Source: an uncultured Gemmatimonadota bacterium
GTDB taxonomy: Bacteria; Gemmatimonadota; Gemmatimonadetes; Longimicrobiales; Longimicrobiaceae
NCBI GenBank assembly: GCA_902805735.1
Contig: CADCTW010000200.1
Coordinates: 1 to 36,034 of the forward strand
Direction: 5' to 3'
Length of the DNA stretch: 36,034 nt
The translations under genes and the position numbers were made by a program. Shown in pieces: positions 6,989 to 15,242 of this stretch (positions within the stretch are counted from its first letter, which is position 1; every line of letters begins with the position of its first letter). The notes beneath the pieces are model-generated. The model did no database searches, was not told the DNA's origin, and saw only the letters and a list, made by a program, of their open reading frames with translations.

Positions 6989-7886
6989 TCGGGTGATGGA
7001 GGGGCAGCACATCCGCGGGCGGGGGAGGCTGGCGGATTTTTCGAATCTGGTGAAGCTGCCGCACACCATCTTCGCGCTGCCGTTCGCGCTGGTGGGGGCG
7101 ACGCTGGCGTCTTATGAGCACCCGGTTTACCTGCGGAGCATCTTTCTGATCCTGACGGCGTTCACGTCGGCGCGGTTCGCGGCGATGGGGTTCAATCGGA
7201 TCGCGGACCGCGCCATCGACGCCAGGAACCCGCGGACGCGGATGCGCGAGATCCCGGCGGGGAAGCTGTCGGTAACGGAGGCGGGGGCGGCGGTGGTGGT
7301 GGCGAGCGGGATCTTCTTCCTGTGCGCGGCGCTGCTCAACCCGCTCTGCCTGATGCTGGCGCCGCTCGCGCTGGGGTGGATCCTCTTCTACTCGTACACC
7401 AAGCGCTTCACGCGCTGGGCGCACCTGGTGCTGGGCGTGGCGCTGGCCATCGCGCCGGTAGGGGCGTACCTGGCCGTGGCGGGGGAGTGGAGCCGGCCGG
7501 CCGGGGCGCTCCTGGCGCTGGCGGGGGCCGTGCTCTGCTGGGTGGCCGGGTTCGACATCCTCTACTCGCTGCAGGACATGGAGTTCGACCGCGCGGAGGG
7601 GCTGCACTCGGTCCCCGCCGCGCTGGGTGCGCGCGGCGCGCTGGTCGTGTCGCGGACGCTGCACGTGGTCTCGACTGCGCTGTTCGTGGCGCTGGGATTC
7701 ATGGTGCCGGGGCTGGGCGTGCTGTACTTCGCGGCGACGGCGGTGATCGGGGTGATGCTGGCGTACGAGCAGAGCCTGGTGCGCTCCGACGACTTTTCGA
7801 AGATCGACGCGGCGTTCTTCAACGTGAACGGCGCCATCTCCGTCGTGTTCTTTTTGATGGTGCTCGCGGAAAGGCTCTTCACGTGA
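6981..7886 (+). CDS. ubiA: UbiA-family prenyltransferase, likely MqnP
   Basis: A 301-aa polytopic membrane enzyme that attaches a polyprenyl chain to an aromatic acid. The first Asp-rich motif is NRIADRAIDARNPRTRMRE and the second is DILYSLQDMEFDR; both bind Mg-diphosphate in the family. About eight hydrophobic helices follow the usual spacing. Several starts are possible (6978, 6981, 6996). I chose 6981, which has GAGGAG upstream and overlaps the nucleotidyltransferase stop. Its stop overlaps the ubiX start (GTGA). The UbiA-UbiX-UbiD set with UbiE matches the late futalosine menaquinone route, where the UbiA member is MqnP. A MenA-type or ubiquinone role is less likely. Confidence 0.92.
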   Translation: MSDRVMEGQHIRGRGRLADFSNLVKLPHTIFALPFALVGATLASYEHPVYLRSIFLILTAFTSARFAAMGFNRIADRAIDARNPRTRMREIPAGKLSVTEAGAAVVVASGIFFLCAALLNPLCLMLAPLALGWILFYSYTKRFTRWAHLVLGVALAIAPVGAYLAVAGEWSRPAGALLALAGAVLCWVAGFDILYSLQDMEFDRAEGLHSVPAALGARGALVVSRTLHVVSTALFVALGFMVPGLGVLYFAATAVIGVMLAYEQSLVRSDDFSKIDAAFFNVNGAISVVFFLMVLAERLFT

Positions 7887-8497
7887 GCGGCAAGCCCGTC
7901 GTCTTCGGGATCACGGGGGCGTCGGGGGCGCCGTACGCGGTGCGGCTCCTCAGGGCGCTCAACGATTCCGGGACTCCGGTGCGGCTGATCGTCTCCGGCT
8001 ACGGGCTGCGGCTGCTGGCGGAGGAGACGGAGATCGAAGGCCTCGAAGGGCTGAAGGCGGCGACCGGCGACTGGTCTCGGGTGGAGCTGTACGACTCGCT
8101 GGACCGCGGCGCCACGCCGGCTTCCGGCTCCGCTCCGTCGCGCGGGATGGTGGTGTGTCCCTGCTCGATGGGGACGCTGGCCTCCATCGCGGCGGGGACG
8201 TCGCGCAACCTGGTGGAGCGGGCGGCGGACGTGGCGTTGAAGGAGCGCCGCACGCTCATCCTGGTGCCCCGCGAGACGCCGTTCTCCCTGATCCACCTGG
8301 AGAACATGACCCGGCTCACCCGCGCCGGGGCCACCATCCTGCCGGCGGCGCCCGGTTTCTACCACCGTCCGCGCACCATTGCCGACCTGGTGGACTTCGT
8401 GGTGGCGCGCGTGCTGGACCACCTGGAGGTGGAGCACACGCTGGGGAGGCGGTGGAGGAGCGGGGAAGGGGGCGATCGGCCCGTTGCGGGCGACTGA
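7883..8497 (+). CDS. ubiX: Flavin prenyltransferase UbiX
   Basis: A 204-aa enzyme that makes prenylated FMN, the cofactor of UbiD decarboxylases. Motifs: GITGASGAPYAVRLLRAL (FMN binding), VCPCSMGTLASIAAG, NLVERAADVALKERR, LVPRETPFSLIHLENM and ATILPAAPGFYHRP. The start is GTG 7883, overlapping the ubiA stop by 4 bp. The tail after about residue 185 is longer than usual, and its last residues (RPVAGD) are encoded by an interspersed repeat whose GCGGGCGACTGA provides the stop codon. The gene partners with the UbiD encoded at 4848-6335. Confidence 0.95.
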   Translation: MSGKPVVFGITGASGAPYAVRLLRALNDSGTPVRLIVSGYGLRLLAEETEIEGLEGLKAATGDWSRVELYDSLDRGATPASGSAPSRGMVVCPCSMGTLASIAAGTSRNLVERAADVALKERRTLILVPRETPFSLIHLENMTRLTRAGATILPAAPGFYHRPRTIADLVDFVVARVLDHLEVEHTLGRRWRSGEGGDRPVAGD

Positions 8498-8550
8498 AAT
8501 CGCGGCAACGACTGCACGAAGTCCCCCTGCGGGGACTGCACGGTTGCAGG
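8482..8550. repeat. GTTGCGGGCGACTGAA repeat family, copy 1
   Basis: Contains GTTGCGGGCGACTGAAATCG, then GCGGCAACGACTGCACGAAG, then the palindrome GTCCCCCTGCGGGGAC. The same parts recur, partly inverted, at 20436-20571. The first bases overlap the end of ubiX and provide its stop codon. The palindromes could act as a transcription stop. Confidence 0.8.
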
Positions 8551-8609
8551 GCAGGGCGGGGGGCGGCGCGCGCCGGGAGGGCGGAACTGATTCTTACCCA
8601 ACTGCACCG

Positions 8610-9095
8610 ATGATGAAGATCGGGATCATTTCGGATACGCACGGGCTGCTGCGTGGCGAGGTGTTCGAGGTGTTCGCCGGCGTCGAGCACATCCTGCACG
8701 CGGGCGACGTGGGGCCCGCGGAGATCCTCACGGAGCTGGAGGCGATCGCGCCCGTGACGGCGGTGTGGGGGAACACCGACGGGTACGAGCTGCGGAAGCG
8801 TGTGCCGGAGGTGGCGCACGTGGAGCTGGCCGGCGTGCCCGTCGTCGTGCTCCACGGGATGCAGCTCGGGTCGCCGACGCCGGAGAGGGCGGCGGCGGCG
8901 TACGCGGGGGCGGGGCTGGTGGTGTTCGGGCACTCGCACAAGCCCGTGATCCGGCAGGTGGGCGCCACGCTCGCCGTGAACCCGGGGAGCGCGGGGCCGG
9001 TCCGGTTCCGCGACCCGGTGACCGTGGCGCTGGCGGAGATCGGGGAGGGGCGGGTGATCGCGCGGCTGGTGGAGCTGGACCCGAAGCGGAAGTAG
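8610..9095 (+). CDS. YfcE/MJ0936-type metallophosphoesterase
   Basis: A 161-aa member of the small metal-dependent phosphodiesterase family. All metal ligands are visible: GIISDTHG (DxH), HAGDV (GD), VWGNTDGYE (GN-D type), VLHGMQLG and FGHSHKP (GHSH), ending with NPGSAGPVRF, a family hallmark. Two ATGs (8610 and 8613) precede KIGIIS. The substrate in the cell is not known; relatives hydrolyse artificial phosphodiesters in vitro. It follows the repeat after ubiX and has its own context. Confidence 0.9.
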   Translation: MMKIGIISDTHGLLRGEVFEVFAGVEHILHAGDVGPAEILTELEAIAPVTAVWGNTDGYELRKRVPEVAHVELAGVPVVVLHGMQLGSPTPERAAAAYAGAGLVVFGHSHKPVIRQVGATLAVNPGSAGPVRFRDPVTVALAEIGEGRVIARLVELDPKRK

Positions 9096-9180
9096 CCGGG
9101 GGCGCTCCCAAATCCTGTAGTGCTAACATTTTAGCGCCCAGCATTCCACGGCGCGGCTTCCAACCAACTCTCGGGGGACG

Positions 9181-10752
9181 ATGAAACGATCGGTCGCGTT
9201 CGCGATGGGCGTGGGTGCACTCGTGGCCGGCTCGCCGGCCAGGGCACAGGATTGGAGCTCCAGCGATCCCGTTCTCCAGCGCATCTGGCGGATGGGGATG
9301 GGGAGCGAGTCGCAGGTGGAGCGGCTGGCGCAGGTGCTCACCGACTCCGTCGGGCCCCGGCTTACGGGGACGCCGGAGATGGCCAACGCGCTCCGCTGGG
9401 CGACGTCCACCTACCGCGGGTGGGGGATCGACGCGCGCGAGGAGCAGTATGGCACCTGGCGCGGGTGGCGGCGCGGGTACACGCACGTGGAGCTGACGGC
9501 GCCCCGCATGCGCTCGCTGGAGGGCACCATGCTGGCGTGGAGCCCGGGGACGCGCGGGCCGGTCACGGCGGGCGTGGTCATGCTCCCCGCCGCCGCGGAC
9601 TCCGCGGCGTTCCGCGCGGCGCTGGCCGGGGTGCGCGGCAAGTTCGTGCTCCTTTCCGCCGCGCAGACCACCTGCCGTCCAGACGAGAACTGGGCCAAGT
9701 GGGCGCCGCCCGAGACGTTCGAGCGGATGAAGGCCCGGCGCACGGAGATGATGTCCGCATGGACGCGCCGCGTGCAGGCCACCGGGAGCACGGCGCGTGA
9801 CCTCCCGCGGCGCCTGGAGGAGGCGGGCGCGGTGGGGATCCTCACCAACCTGTGGTCGCAGGGGTGGGGGGTGGACAAGGTGTTCAACGCGCGCACCGAG
9901 CGCATCCCCACGCTGGACCTGAGCTGCGAGGATTACGGGCTCGTCTCCCGCATGGTGGAGAACAACCAGTCGCCCACGCTGCGCGTGGACGCCGCCTCCG
10001 AGTTCCTGGGCGACGTGCCGGCGTCGAACGTGCTGGCCGAGATCCGCGGGCGCCAGAAGCCGAACGAGTACGTGATGCTCTCGGCGCACTTCGACTCGTG
10101 GGACGCCTCGTCGGGCGCTACGGACAACGCCACGGGCACCGTGGTGATGATGGAGGCGATGCGCATCCTGAAGCAGGTGTATCCCAACCCCAGGCGCACC
10201 ATCCTGGCCGGGCACTGGAACGGCGAGGAGCAGGGGCTGAACGGGTCGCGCGGCTTCGTGGCGGACAACCCGCGCATCGTGGAGGGGCTGCAGGCGCTCT
10301 TCAACCAGGACAACGGCACGGGGCGCATCGTCCAGGTTTCCATGCAGGGCCTCACGGGGGTGGAGCCGTACTTCCGGCGCTGGTTCGCGCGGATGCCGGG
10401 GCTGCTGGTGGACTCGGTGCGGATCGACGCGCCGGGGCTCCCCAGCGGCGGCGGGAGCGACAACGCGTCGTTCATCTGCGCGGGGGCGCCGGGCTTCGGG
10501 CTGGGGTCGCTGTCGTGGGACTACGGCACCTACACCTGGCATACCAACCGCGACACGTACGACAAGATCGCGTTCGACGAGGTGCGCCGGAACGCGACGA
10601 TGGTGGCCATGCTCGTCTACCTGGCCTCGGAGGAGCCGGAGAAGCTGCCGCGCGCGCGCCTGCAGCAGCTTCCGCCGGACCAGCAGGGGCAGCCGCGGGT
10701 CTGGCCCGTGTGCCAGGAGCCGGCGCGGACGCAGGCGCAGAGCACGCGCTGA
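9181..10752 (+). CDS. Secreted M28-family zinc peptidase
   Basis: A 523-aa exported metallopeptidase. Signal peptide about residues 1-22 (MKRSVAFAMGVGALVAG, cut near ARAQ). An inserted protease-associated-like region spans about 90-270. The M28 catalytic domain has the full ligand set: H303 (HFDSWD), D315 (GATDNATG), catalytic E349 and E350 (NGEEQG), D377 (NQDNGTG) and H454 (TWHTNRDTYDK). The family includes aminopeptidases and glutamate carboxypeptidases; the true substrate cannot be read. The C-terminal tail is Gln/Pro-rich and two Cys lie near both ends. It converges with the next gene across a perfect hairpin. Confidence 0.93.
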   Translation: MKRSVAFAMGVGALVAGSPARAQDWSSSDPVLQRIWRMGMGSESQVERLAQVLTDSVGPRLTGTPEMANALRWATSTYRGWGIDAREEQYGTWRGWRRGYTHVELTAPRMRSLEGTMLAWSPGTRGPVTAGVVMLPAAADSAAFRAALAGVRGKFVLLSAAQTTCRPDENWAKWAPPETFERMKARRTEMMSAWTRRVQATGSTARDLPRRLEEAGAVGILTNLWSQGWGVDKVFNARTERIPTLDLSCEDYGLVSRMVENNQSPTLRVDAASEFLGDVPASNVLAEIRGRQKPNEYVMLSAHFDSWDASSGATDNATGTVVMMEAMRILKQVYPNPRRTILAGHWNGEEQGLNGSRGFVADNPRIVEGLQALFNQDNGTGRIVQVSMQGLTGVEPYFRRWFARMPGLLVDSVRIDAPGLPSGGGSDNASFICAGAPGFGLGSLSWDYGTYTWHTNRDTYDKIAFDEVRRNATMVAMLVYLASEEPEKLPRARLQQLPPDQQGQPRVWPVCQEPARTQAQSTR

Positions 10753-10762
10753 ACAACTGGGG

Positions 10763-10822
10763 TCACACAGAGACACAGAGGCACAGAGAACTTCATCTCT
10801 GTGCCTCTGTGTCTCTGTGTGA
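10763..10822. terminator. Perfect 26-bp hairpin from the CACAGAG repeat between convergent genes
   Basis: Arms 10763-10788 and 10797-10822 are exact reverse complements (26 bp) around an 8-base loop (AACTTCAT). The hairpin starts 11 bases after the M28 peptidase stop and ends 3 bases before the stop of the opposing gene. This placement suggests a bidirectional terminator. There is no T-run, so intrinsic termination is inferred, not shown. Confidence 0.8.
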
Positions 10823-10824
10823 GA

Positions 10825-11874
10825 TCAGGGGGTGGTGTCCGTGGCGGCGGTGTCGCGGCGCGAGTAGGACTGGATCAGCGAGTCGACGTTGGCCTCGGCG
10901 GGCGGGGCCTTGATGCTGTCGCGGGTGGCCTTGCTGCTGAAGCCGCGCAGGGTGATCATGGCGATCTCCGGCGGGTAGCCGAAGCGCACGGGGACGAAGC
11001 CGTAGCCCAGGCCGCAGGTCACGAAGAGGGTGCTGCCGCGGATGCGGTAGATGCGGCGCGTCTCCGGGTCCGGGGTGCCAGGGAAGAGCGTGGTGTTCAC
11101 CCAGCTCAGGCGCGGCGTGCCCGGCACCTCCACGCGGCCGCAGAAGGTGTGGCCCGCGATCATCGCCCCGTACTTGTCGGTGGGAAGCGAGAGGGCGGTG
11201 GCGGCGAAGTGAGCGAGGACCACCGGGGTGCGCGGGCCGCCCGGGATGCCGCCGTAGATCTCCGCCTGGCGCCACTCCGGCTTGCGCGCGGTGAAGGGCT
11301 CCACGCCGGCGATGTAGGCCGTGTCGCCGTTGCGGCCCAGCGGCGCGCGGGAGTTGCGCAGCACGCGCACGCCGTTGCGCTGCAGGGCGCGGGTGGTGAG
11401 GATCTGCGCGCTGTCCGGCTCGCCCTCGGGCTCCGGGTTCTCGTCCGCGTGGCCCAGCACCGCGAACGCGGGCTTCCCCTGCAGGGGCGCCAGGATGCGG
11501 TCCAGCGCCGCGTAGTCGCCGCCGCGGGCCACGTAGTCCCCCAGCAGGACCACCACGTCCGCCCTCTCGGCGACGGCGCGGCGCACGGCGGCCGTGGCCA
11601 CGCGCTCGTTGTCCGGCCACAGGCCGAGCTGGAAGTCGCTGAGGGCCGCGATCTTCATCCCGTTCCACCCGTTGGGAAGGTCGCGGATCTCGATCTCCAC
11701 GGGCACCACGCGGAGGTTCTCCGCGCCGGTGGCTCCGTAGATGGCGCGCGGGTCTTCCTGCCGGGCGGCGCTGTCGGCGGTGGCGAGCGCCTCGTCCGCG
11801 CCGGCCGAGGGAGCGCCGCGGCCGCAGGCGGCCACGCACAGGAGGGGGAGGAGGTTGCGGAGGATGCTCCGCAT
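10825..11874 (-). CDS. Lipoprotein with calcineurin-like phosphoesterase fold, altered metal site
   Basis: A 349-aa lipoprotein: hydrophobic N-terminus with lipobox VAAC (C17), then a 30-residue Ala-rich linker. The rest aligns by motif order with YkuE-type membrane phosphoesterases. Several metal ligands differ. LSDFQLG has Q82 where the family has His. LLGDYV (D113) is intact. GHAD (141-144) replaces GNHD/E. AHFA keeps H222. AGHTFCG has F244 in place of the last His of GHTH. It may bind one metal, act on an unusual substrate or be inactive. Its C-terminus has the GYGFVPVRFGYPPEIAMITL pattern of the family. It is convergent with the M28 peptidase. Confidence 0.82.
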   Translation of the reverse strand: MRSILRNLLPLLCVAACGRGAPSAGADEALATADSAARQEDPRAIYGATGAENLRVVPVEIEIRDLPNGWNGMKIAALSDFQLGLWPDNERVATAAVRRAVAERADVVVLLGDYVARGGDYAALDRILAPLQGKPAFAVLGHADENPEPEGEPDSAQILTTRALQRNGVRVLRNSRAPLGRNGDTAYIAGVEPFTARKPEWRQAEIYGGIPGGPRTPVVLAHFAATALSLPTDKYGAMIAGHTFCGRVEVPGTPRLSWVNTTLFPGTPDPETRRIYRIRGSTLFVTCGLGYGFVPVRFGYPPEIAMITLRGFSSKATRDSIKAPPAEANVDSLIQSYSRRDTAATDTTP

Positions 11875-11961
11875 CTGGATGCCTTGGTCTGGTGTGTCAG
11901 GGGGCCGCGCGCACGCGGAACCGCCCTGCGCGGGCGCAACGCGTGTGCCAAGCGCCTGATC

Positions 11962-13083
11962 TTACGCGCTCAGGGGGAGCGCGTCCACGCGTTCGGGCGC
12001 CAGGGTGGCCGCCATCTCGTCCGGATTCGACCGGAACCAGCGCGCAATCAGGAGGATCTCGTCCACCTGGTGGCGCGTGACCAGCGCCCCTTTCGGCTCC
12101 GGCGGGGCGAAGTGCTCCTCCGCCAGCCGCGCCAGCCTGCGCCGCTCCGCGCCCGACGCGGGGGCGGACACGACGGCGCGCACGGTGCCGCGGCGGATGA
12201 TGTACACGCGGTCGTCGTTGCCCTGCGCGCCGGGGACGCGGTAGAGGAAGGAGAGGGTGTCCAGCGCCTCGCGCAGCCGCGCGAACTCGTCGCGCAGCCG
12301 CTCCATGCGCCGGATGCGCTCGCGGATGGAGGCGGCGTACTCGAAGTCCCAGCGCTCGGCGGCGGCCAGCATGCGCTGGTTGAGCCAGGCCAGCGGCTCG
12401 TCCGCGTCGCCGTCCAGGAAGGCGCGCAGCATCCTCACCCGCTCGCCGTACTCGGCCTGAGTGGTCATCGCCGCGCAGGGGCCCAGGCACAGCTTCAGCT
12501 CCGCCCGGTGGCACCCCGGCGTGCGCTCGAAGGCGAACAGGTCCGGCTGGTCGGAGAAGCGCATGGGTGTGGTGAGGGCGCAGTCGCGCAGCCCCAGGAC
12601 GTCGTTCAGCTCGCGAACCGCGTCCACCACGCGGCGCCCGCCGCGGAACGGGCCGTAGTACGTCGAGCTGTCGTCGCTGACGGCGTTCACCACGGCCAGG
12701 CGCGCCGCGGCGCCGCCGGTGAGCTTGAGGAACGAGTAGCGCCCGTCACGCTTGTGCTGGACGTTGAGGCGCGGGCGGAAGCGCTTGATCAGCTCCAGCT
12801 CGCGGAGGAGCGCCGCGAACTCGCTGGGCTCGTAGTCCCACGCCAGAGAGCCCGCCTCGTGCACGATCCGGTGCCCCTTCTCTTCGGGGCGCGCGCGGAA
12901 GTACGACAGGAGGCGGGTGCGGATCTGCTTGGACTTGCCGACGTAGACGATCTCCCCGTCCGGCGCCATGAAACGGTAGGTGCCGGGGAGGTTCTTGGCG
13001 TCGCGCACGGTGGCGCGGAGGGGATGTGCGTCGGGCACGCGGGGGATCCATGCCGCGGAGAACAAAAACCGAATCTCCGGCAA
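11962..13083 (-). CDS. UvrC-like GIY-YIG protein lacking the C-terminal nuclease half
   Basis: A 373-aa protein matching the N-terminal half of excinuclease subunit UvrC. The GIY-YIG nuclease domain is at 33-110 (GTYRFM, VYVGKSKQIRTRLLSYF, ELELIKRFRPRLN). A Cys cluster follows (RDC, then CHRAELKLCLGPC), matching the Fe-S cysteines of UvrC. Next is a UVR-like helical hairpin (AAERWDFEYAASIRERIRRM) that in UvrC contacts UvrB. The RNase H-like endonuclease and helix-hairpin-helix domains of full UvrC (about 600 aa) are absent. This matches Cho-type or auxiliary UvrC homologues, which can make only the 3' incision. A separate full uvrC is expected elsewhere in the genome. Confidence 0.87.
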   Translation of the reverse strand: MPEIRFLFSAAWIPRVPDAHPLRATVRDAKNLPGTYRFMAPDGEIVYVGKSKQIRTRLLSYFRARPEEKGHRIVHEAGSLAWDYEPSEFAALLRELELIKRFRPRLNVQHKRDGRYSFLKLTGGAAARLAVVNAVSDDSSTYYGPFRGGRRVVDAVRELNDVLGLRDCALTTPMRFSDQPDLFAFERTPGCHRAELKLCLGPCAAMTTQAEYGERVRMLRAFLDGDADEPLAWLNQRMLAAAERWDFEYAASIRERIRRMERLRDEFARLREALDTLSFLYRVPGAQGNDDRVYIIRRGTVRAVVSAPASGAERRRLARLAEEHFAPPEPKGALVTRHQVDEILLIARWFRSNPDEMAATLAPERVDALPLSA

Positions 13084-13125
13084 GATACTGCGTAGCCCGG
13101 GTTTGTGGAAGAGCGGGAAGAACGG

Positions 13126-13155
13126 GGCTCACCCAGAGGCACGGAGACACAGAGC
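13126..13155. repeat. CACAGAGACACAGAG repeat, single arm
   Basis: GGCTCACCCAGAGGCACGGA and the following ACACAGAG lie between the UvrC-like gene and the helical-repeat gene. On the minus strand the repeat encodes the last residues (LCLRASG) and the stop codon of the latter. Confidence 0.8.
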
Positions 13156-14370
13156 GAGGTCGCGGGCGAGGTGGGCGGCGGCCTCGGTGACGTCGTCGGG
13201 TTCGGCGGCGGGGGTGGTGTCGATGGGGGCGCGGCGCGTGATGGTGTCCAGGAGGGACTCGGCTGCCGCGCGGGTGCGGTCGTCGCCCGAGGTGCGCAGG
13301 GCCTGGCGGGCGGCGGACTCGGCCTTTTCCCAGGCGCCCAGGATGGCGGCGGCGCTGGCGAGGGAGAGGAAGGGGCGCGCGGCTGGATCGGCGTCGGCGC
13401 GGGCCAGGTCCCACGCCTCGGTCCAGGCGTCCAGGAAGGCGGGGGCGTCGCTCGTGGCGGCGGCGGCGCGGGCCACGTCGGCAAGCAGGGAGACGCGCCG
13501 CGCCGGGTCCGCGATGCGCGGGAGGAGGGCGCGCAGAACGGGGAGCGCGCGGGCGGTGTGGCCGGCGGCGAGCCAGTGACGCGCCACGTCGTGGGCCAGG
13601 CGCGGGGTGCGGGGGTGCGACGGGCCGTACAGCTCCAGCGCGGCGCGGGCCAGGCGCATCGCCTCCCGGCGGTGGCTGGCCGCGGCGGCGAGCGAAAAGA
13701 GCTTGTGGAGCGCGCTTCCCTCCAGCTCGCGAAGCGTGTTCCGGTTGGCGGCTCGTAACGCGCGCATGTGGAAGCGACGAGCGGCGGACGGGCTGCCGCG
13801 CCGCGCGTAGAGGGTGCCCAACCCCAGGAAGGCCCGCGAGTAGGTCGCCCAGTCGCCGCACTGCCGCGCGACGGCGATGGTGCGGCGGTACCAGGTCTCG
13901 GCGCGGGCCTCTTCGGAGCGGCGGCGGGCCAGACGGCCCACGTCGCACGCAGCGGCGGCGTCCGTTGGCTCCGAGAGAGCGGATGCCTGGGAAAAGGCGA
14001 GGGCGGTCGCCAGGTGCCCGCGCTCCTCGGCCCACCGGGCGATCTCCCGGCACGCGCGCCCGACCGTGGCCGGATCCCCCGCGCCCGGGTCGCGCGCCAG
14101 CGCCGCGAGAATGGCGAGGGGGGCGGCGAGCTCCGGGGCGGGGGCGCTCCACGCGGTCTCGGCGGCGCGATGGAAGAGGGCGGGGCGCAGCTCGGGAGCC
14201 GCTTCGGCCCACAGGGTGGCGTCGCGCAGCGCCTGCCAGAGGGCGACGCCGGGGAGTTCGTCCAGCACGGCCAGCCCCTCGAACACCTCGGGGCCGCGCG
14301 TGAGCACGGGGGGGATGCGCCAGCGTCGCTGCGTCTTGCGGCGGGCGGGGCGGAGCTTGGTCTCGTTCAT
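13129..14370 (-). CDS. TPR-like helical repeat protein, unknown
   Basis: A 413-aa cytoplasmic protein made of Ala-rich helix pairs. Repeats with TPR spacing include ARAETWYRRTIAVARQCGD, YSRAFLGLGTLYARRGSP and ARRFHMRALRAANRN, and further ones near 250-340. There is no signal peptide or catalytic motif. The N-terminal 60 residues are basic (KLRPARRKTQRRWRIPP). ATG 14370 begins MNETKL; upstream in-frame sequence overlaps mutM and is not credible. The C-terminal seven residues come from an interspersed repeat. It is probably a scaffold for protein contacts; partners are unknown. Confidence 0.72.
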   Translation of the reverse strand: MNETKLRPARRKTQRRWRIPPVLTRGPEVFEGLAVLDELPGVALWQALRDATLWAEAAPELRPALFHRAAETAWSAPAPELAAPLAILAALARDPGAGDPATVGRACREIARWAEERGHLATALAFSQASALSEPTDAAAACDVGRLARRRSEEARAETWYRRTIAVARQCGDWATYSRAFLGLGTLYARRGSPSAARRFHMRALRAANRNTLRELEGSALHKLFSLAAAASHRREAMRLARAALELYGPSHPRTPRLAHDVARHWLAAGHTARALPVLRALLPRIADPARRVSLLADVARAAAATSDAPAFLDAWTEAWDLARADADPAARPFLSLASAAAILGAWEKAESAARQALRTSGDDRTRAAAESLLDTITRRAPIDTTPAAEPDDVTEAAAHLARDLALCLRASG

Positions 14371-14423
14371 CGCGGGGTGCACTGGGGTTCGGCTCGGCGG
14401 CCGGCGGCACCCCGGCGGCGGGG

Positions 14424-15242
14424 CTACCTCTGGCACTCCTCGCAGAAAAAGGTGGACCGGTTCGCCTGTACGACGCGGAGCAGCGGACGGTTGCACCGGG
14501 TGCACGGCTGGCCATCGCGGTCGTACACGCGGAGGCGGTCGTAGAACTCGCCGCGGTTGCCGCTGGCGTCGCGGTAGTCCAGGAAGGTGGTCCCCCGGAA
14601 GTCGATCGCTTCCTGGAGCACCTCGCGAACCGCCTCGCGGATGCGCTCCACCTCCTCGCGCGCCACCTCGCTGGCGGGGCGGCGCGGGTCCACGCGCGCG
14701 CGGAAGAGCGCCTCGCTGGCGTAGATGTTCCCCACTCCCACCACGCGCGCCTGGTCCATCAGCCAGGTCTTCACCGCCACCCGCGACTTGCGGGTCATCT
14801 CATATAAATGTTCGACGGTGAACCGATCTGACAGCGGCTCCACTCCCAGGCGCCCGTCGAAGTCCCGCCATCCCGCCTCGTCCACCCGCCAGAGCCGCCC
14901 GAAGCGGCGCGTGTCCGCGTAGAGCAGCTCGCGCCCCCGCGTCAGCCGCATCCTCACGCCCAGGTGCGTGGGCGCCGGGTCTCCGCGCCCAGGGACCAGG
15001 AGGCGACCCGTCATCCCCAGGTTCACCAGGAGCCGGTCGCCGCGGCCCAGGTCGAAGACGATGTTCTTGGCCCGGCGCGTGACGGCACCGACGCGGCGTC
15101 CCTGGAGCGCCCGCGCGAACTCCGCGGGGGTCTCGCCCTCGATGAGATCCGCGTGGAAGACCTCCACTTCCTGGATGCCGCGCCCGGGGACGGAGCCGGC
15201 GAGGTCGCGGACGATGGTCTCCACTTCCGGGAGTTCAGGCAT
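14424..15242 (-). CDS. mutM: Formamidopyrimidine-DNA glycosylase MutM (Fpg)
   Basis: A 272-aa base-excision repair enzyme that removes oxidised purines such as 8-oxoguanine. The N-terminus PELPEVETIVRDL gives the Pro nucleophile (after Met removal) and Glu. RRAKNIVFDLG carries the conserved Lys, NLGMTGRLLV and DTRRFGRLW follow, and VVGVGNIYASEALF is the helix-two-turn-helix region. The C-terminal zinc finger has four Cys (CTRC and CEEC) with the DNA-contacting Arg in the NRSTFF segment. ATG 15242 overlaps the purD stop by 8 bp, so it is co-translated with purD. All key residues are present. Confidence 0.97.
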   Translation of the reverse strand: MPELPEVETIVRDLAGSVPGRGIQEVEVFHADLIEGETPAEFARALQGRRVGAVTRRAKNIVFDLGRGDRLLVNLGMTGRLLVPGRGDPAPTHLGVRMRLTRGRELLYADTRRFGRLWRVDEAGWRDFDGRLGVEPLSDRFTVEHLYEMTRKSRVAVKTWLMDQARVVGVGNIYASEALFRARVDPRRPASEVAREEVERIREAVREVLQEAIDFRGTTFLDYRDASGNRGEFYDRLRVYDRDGQPCTRCNRPLLRVVQANRSTFFCEECQR

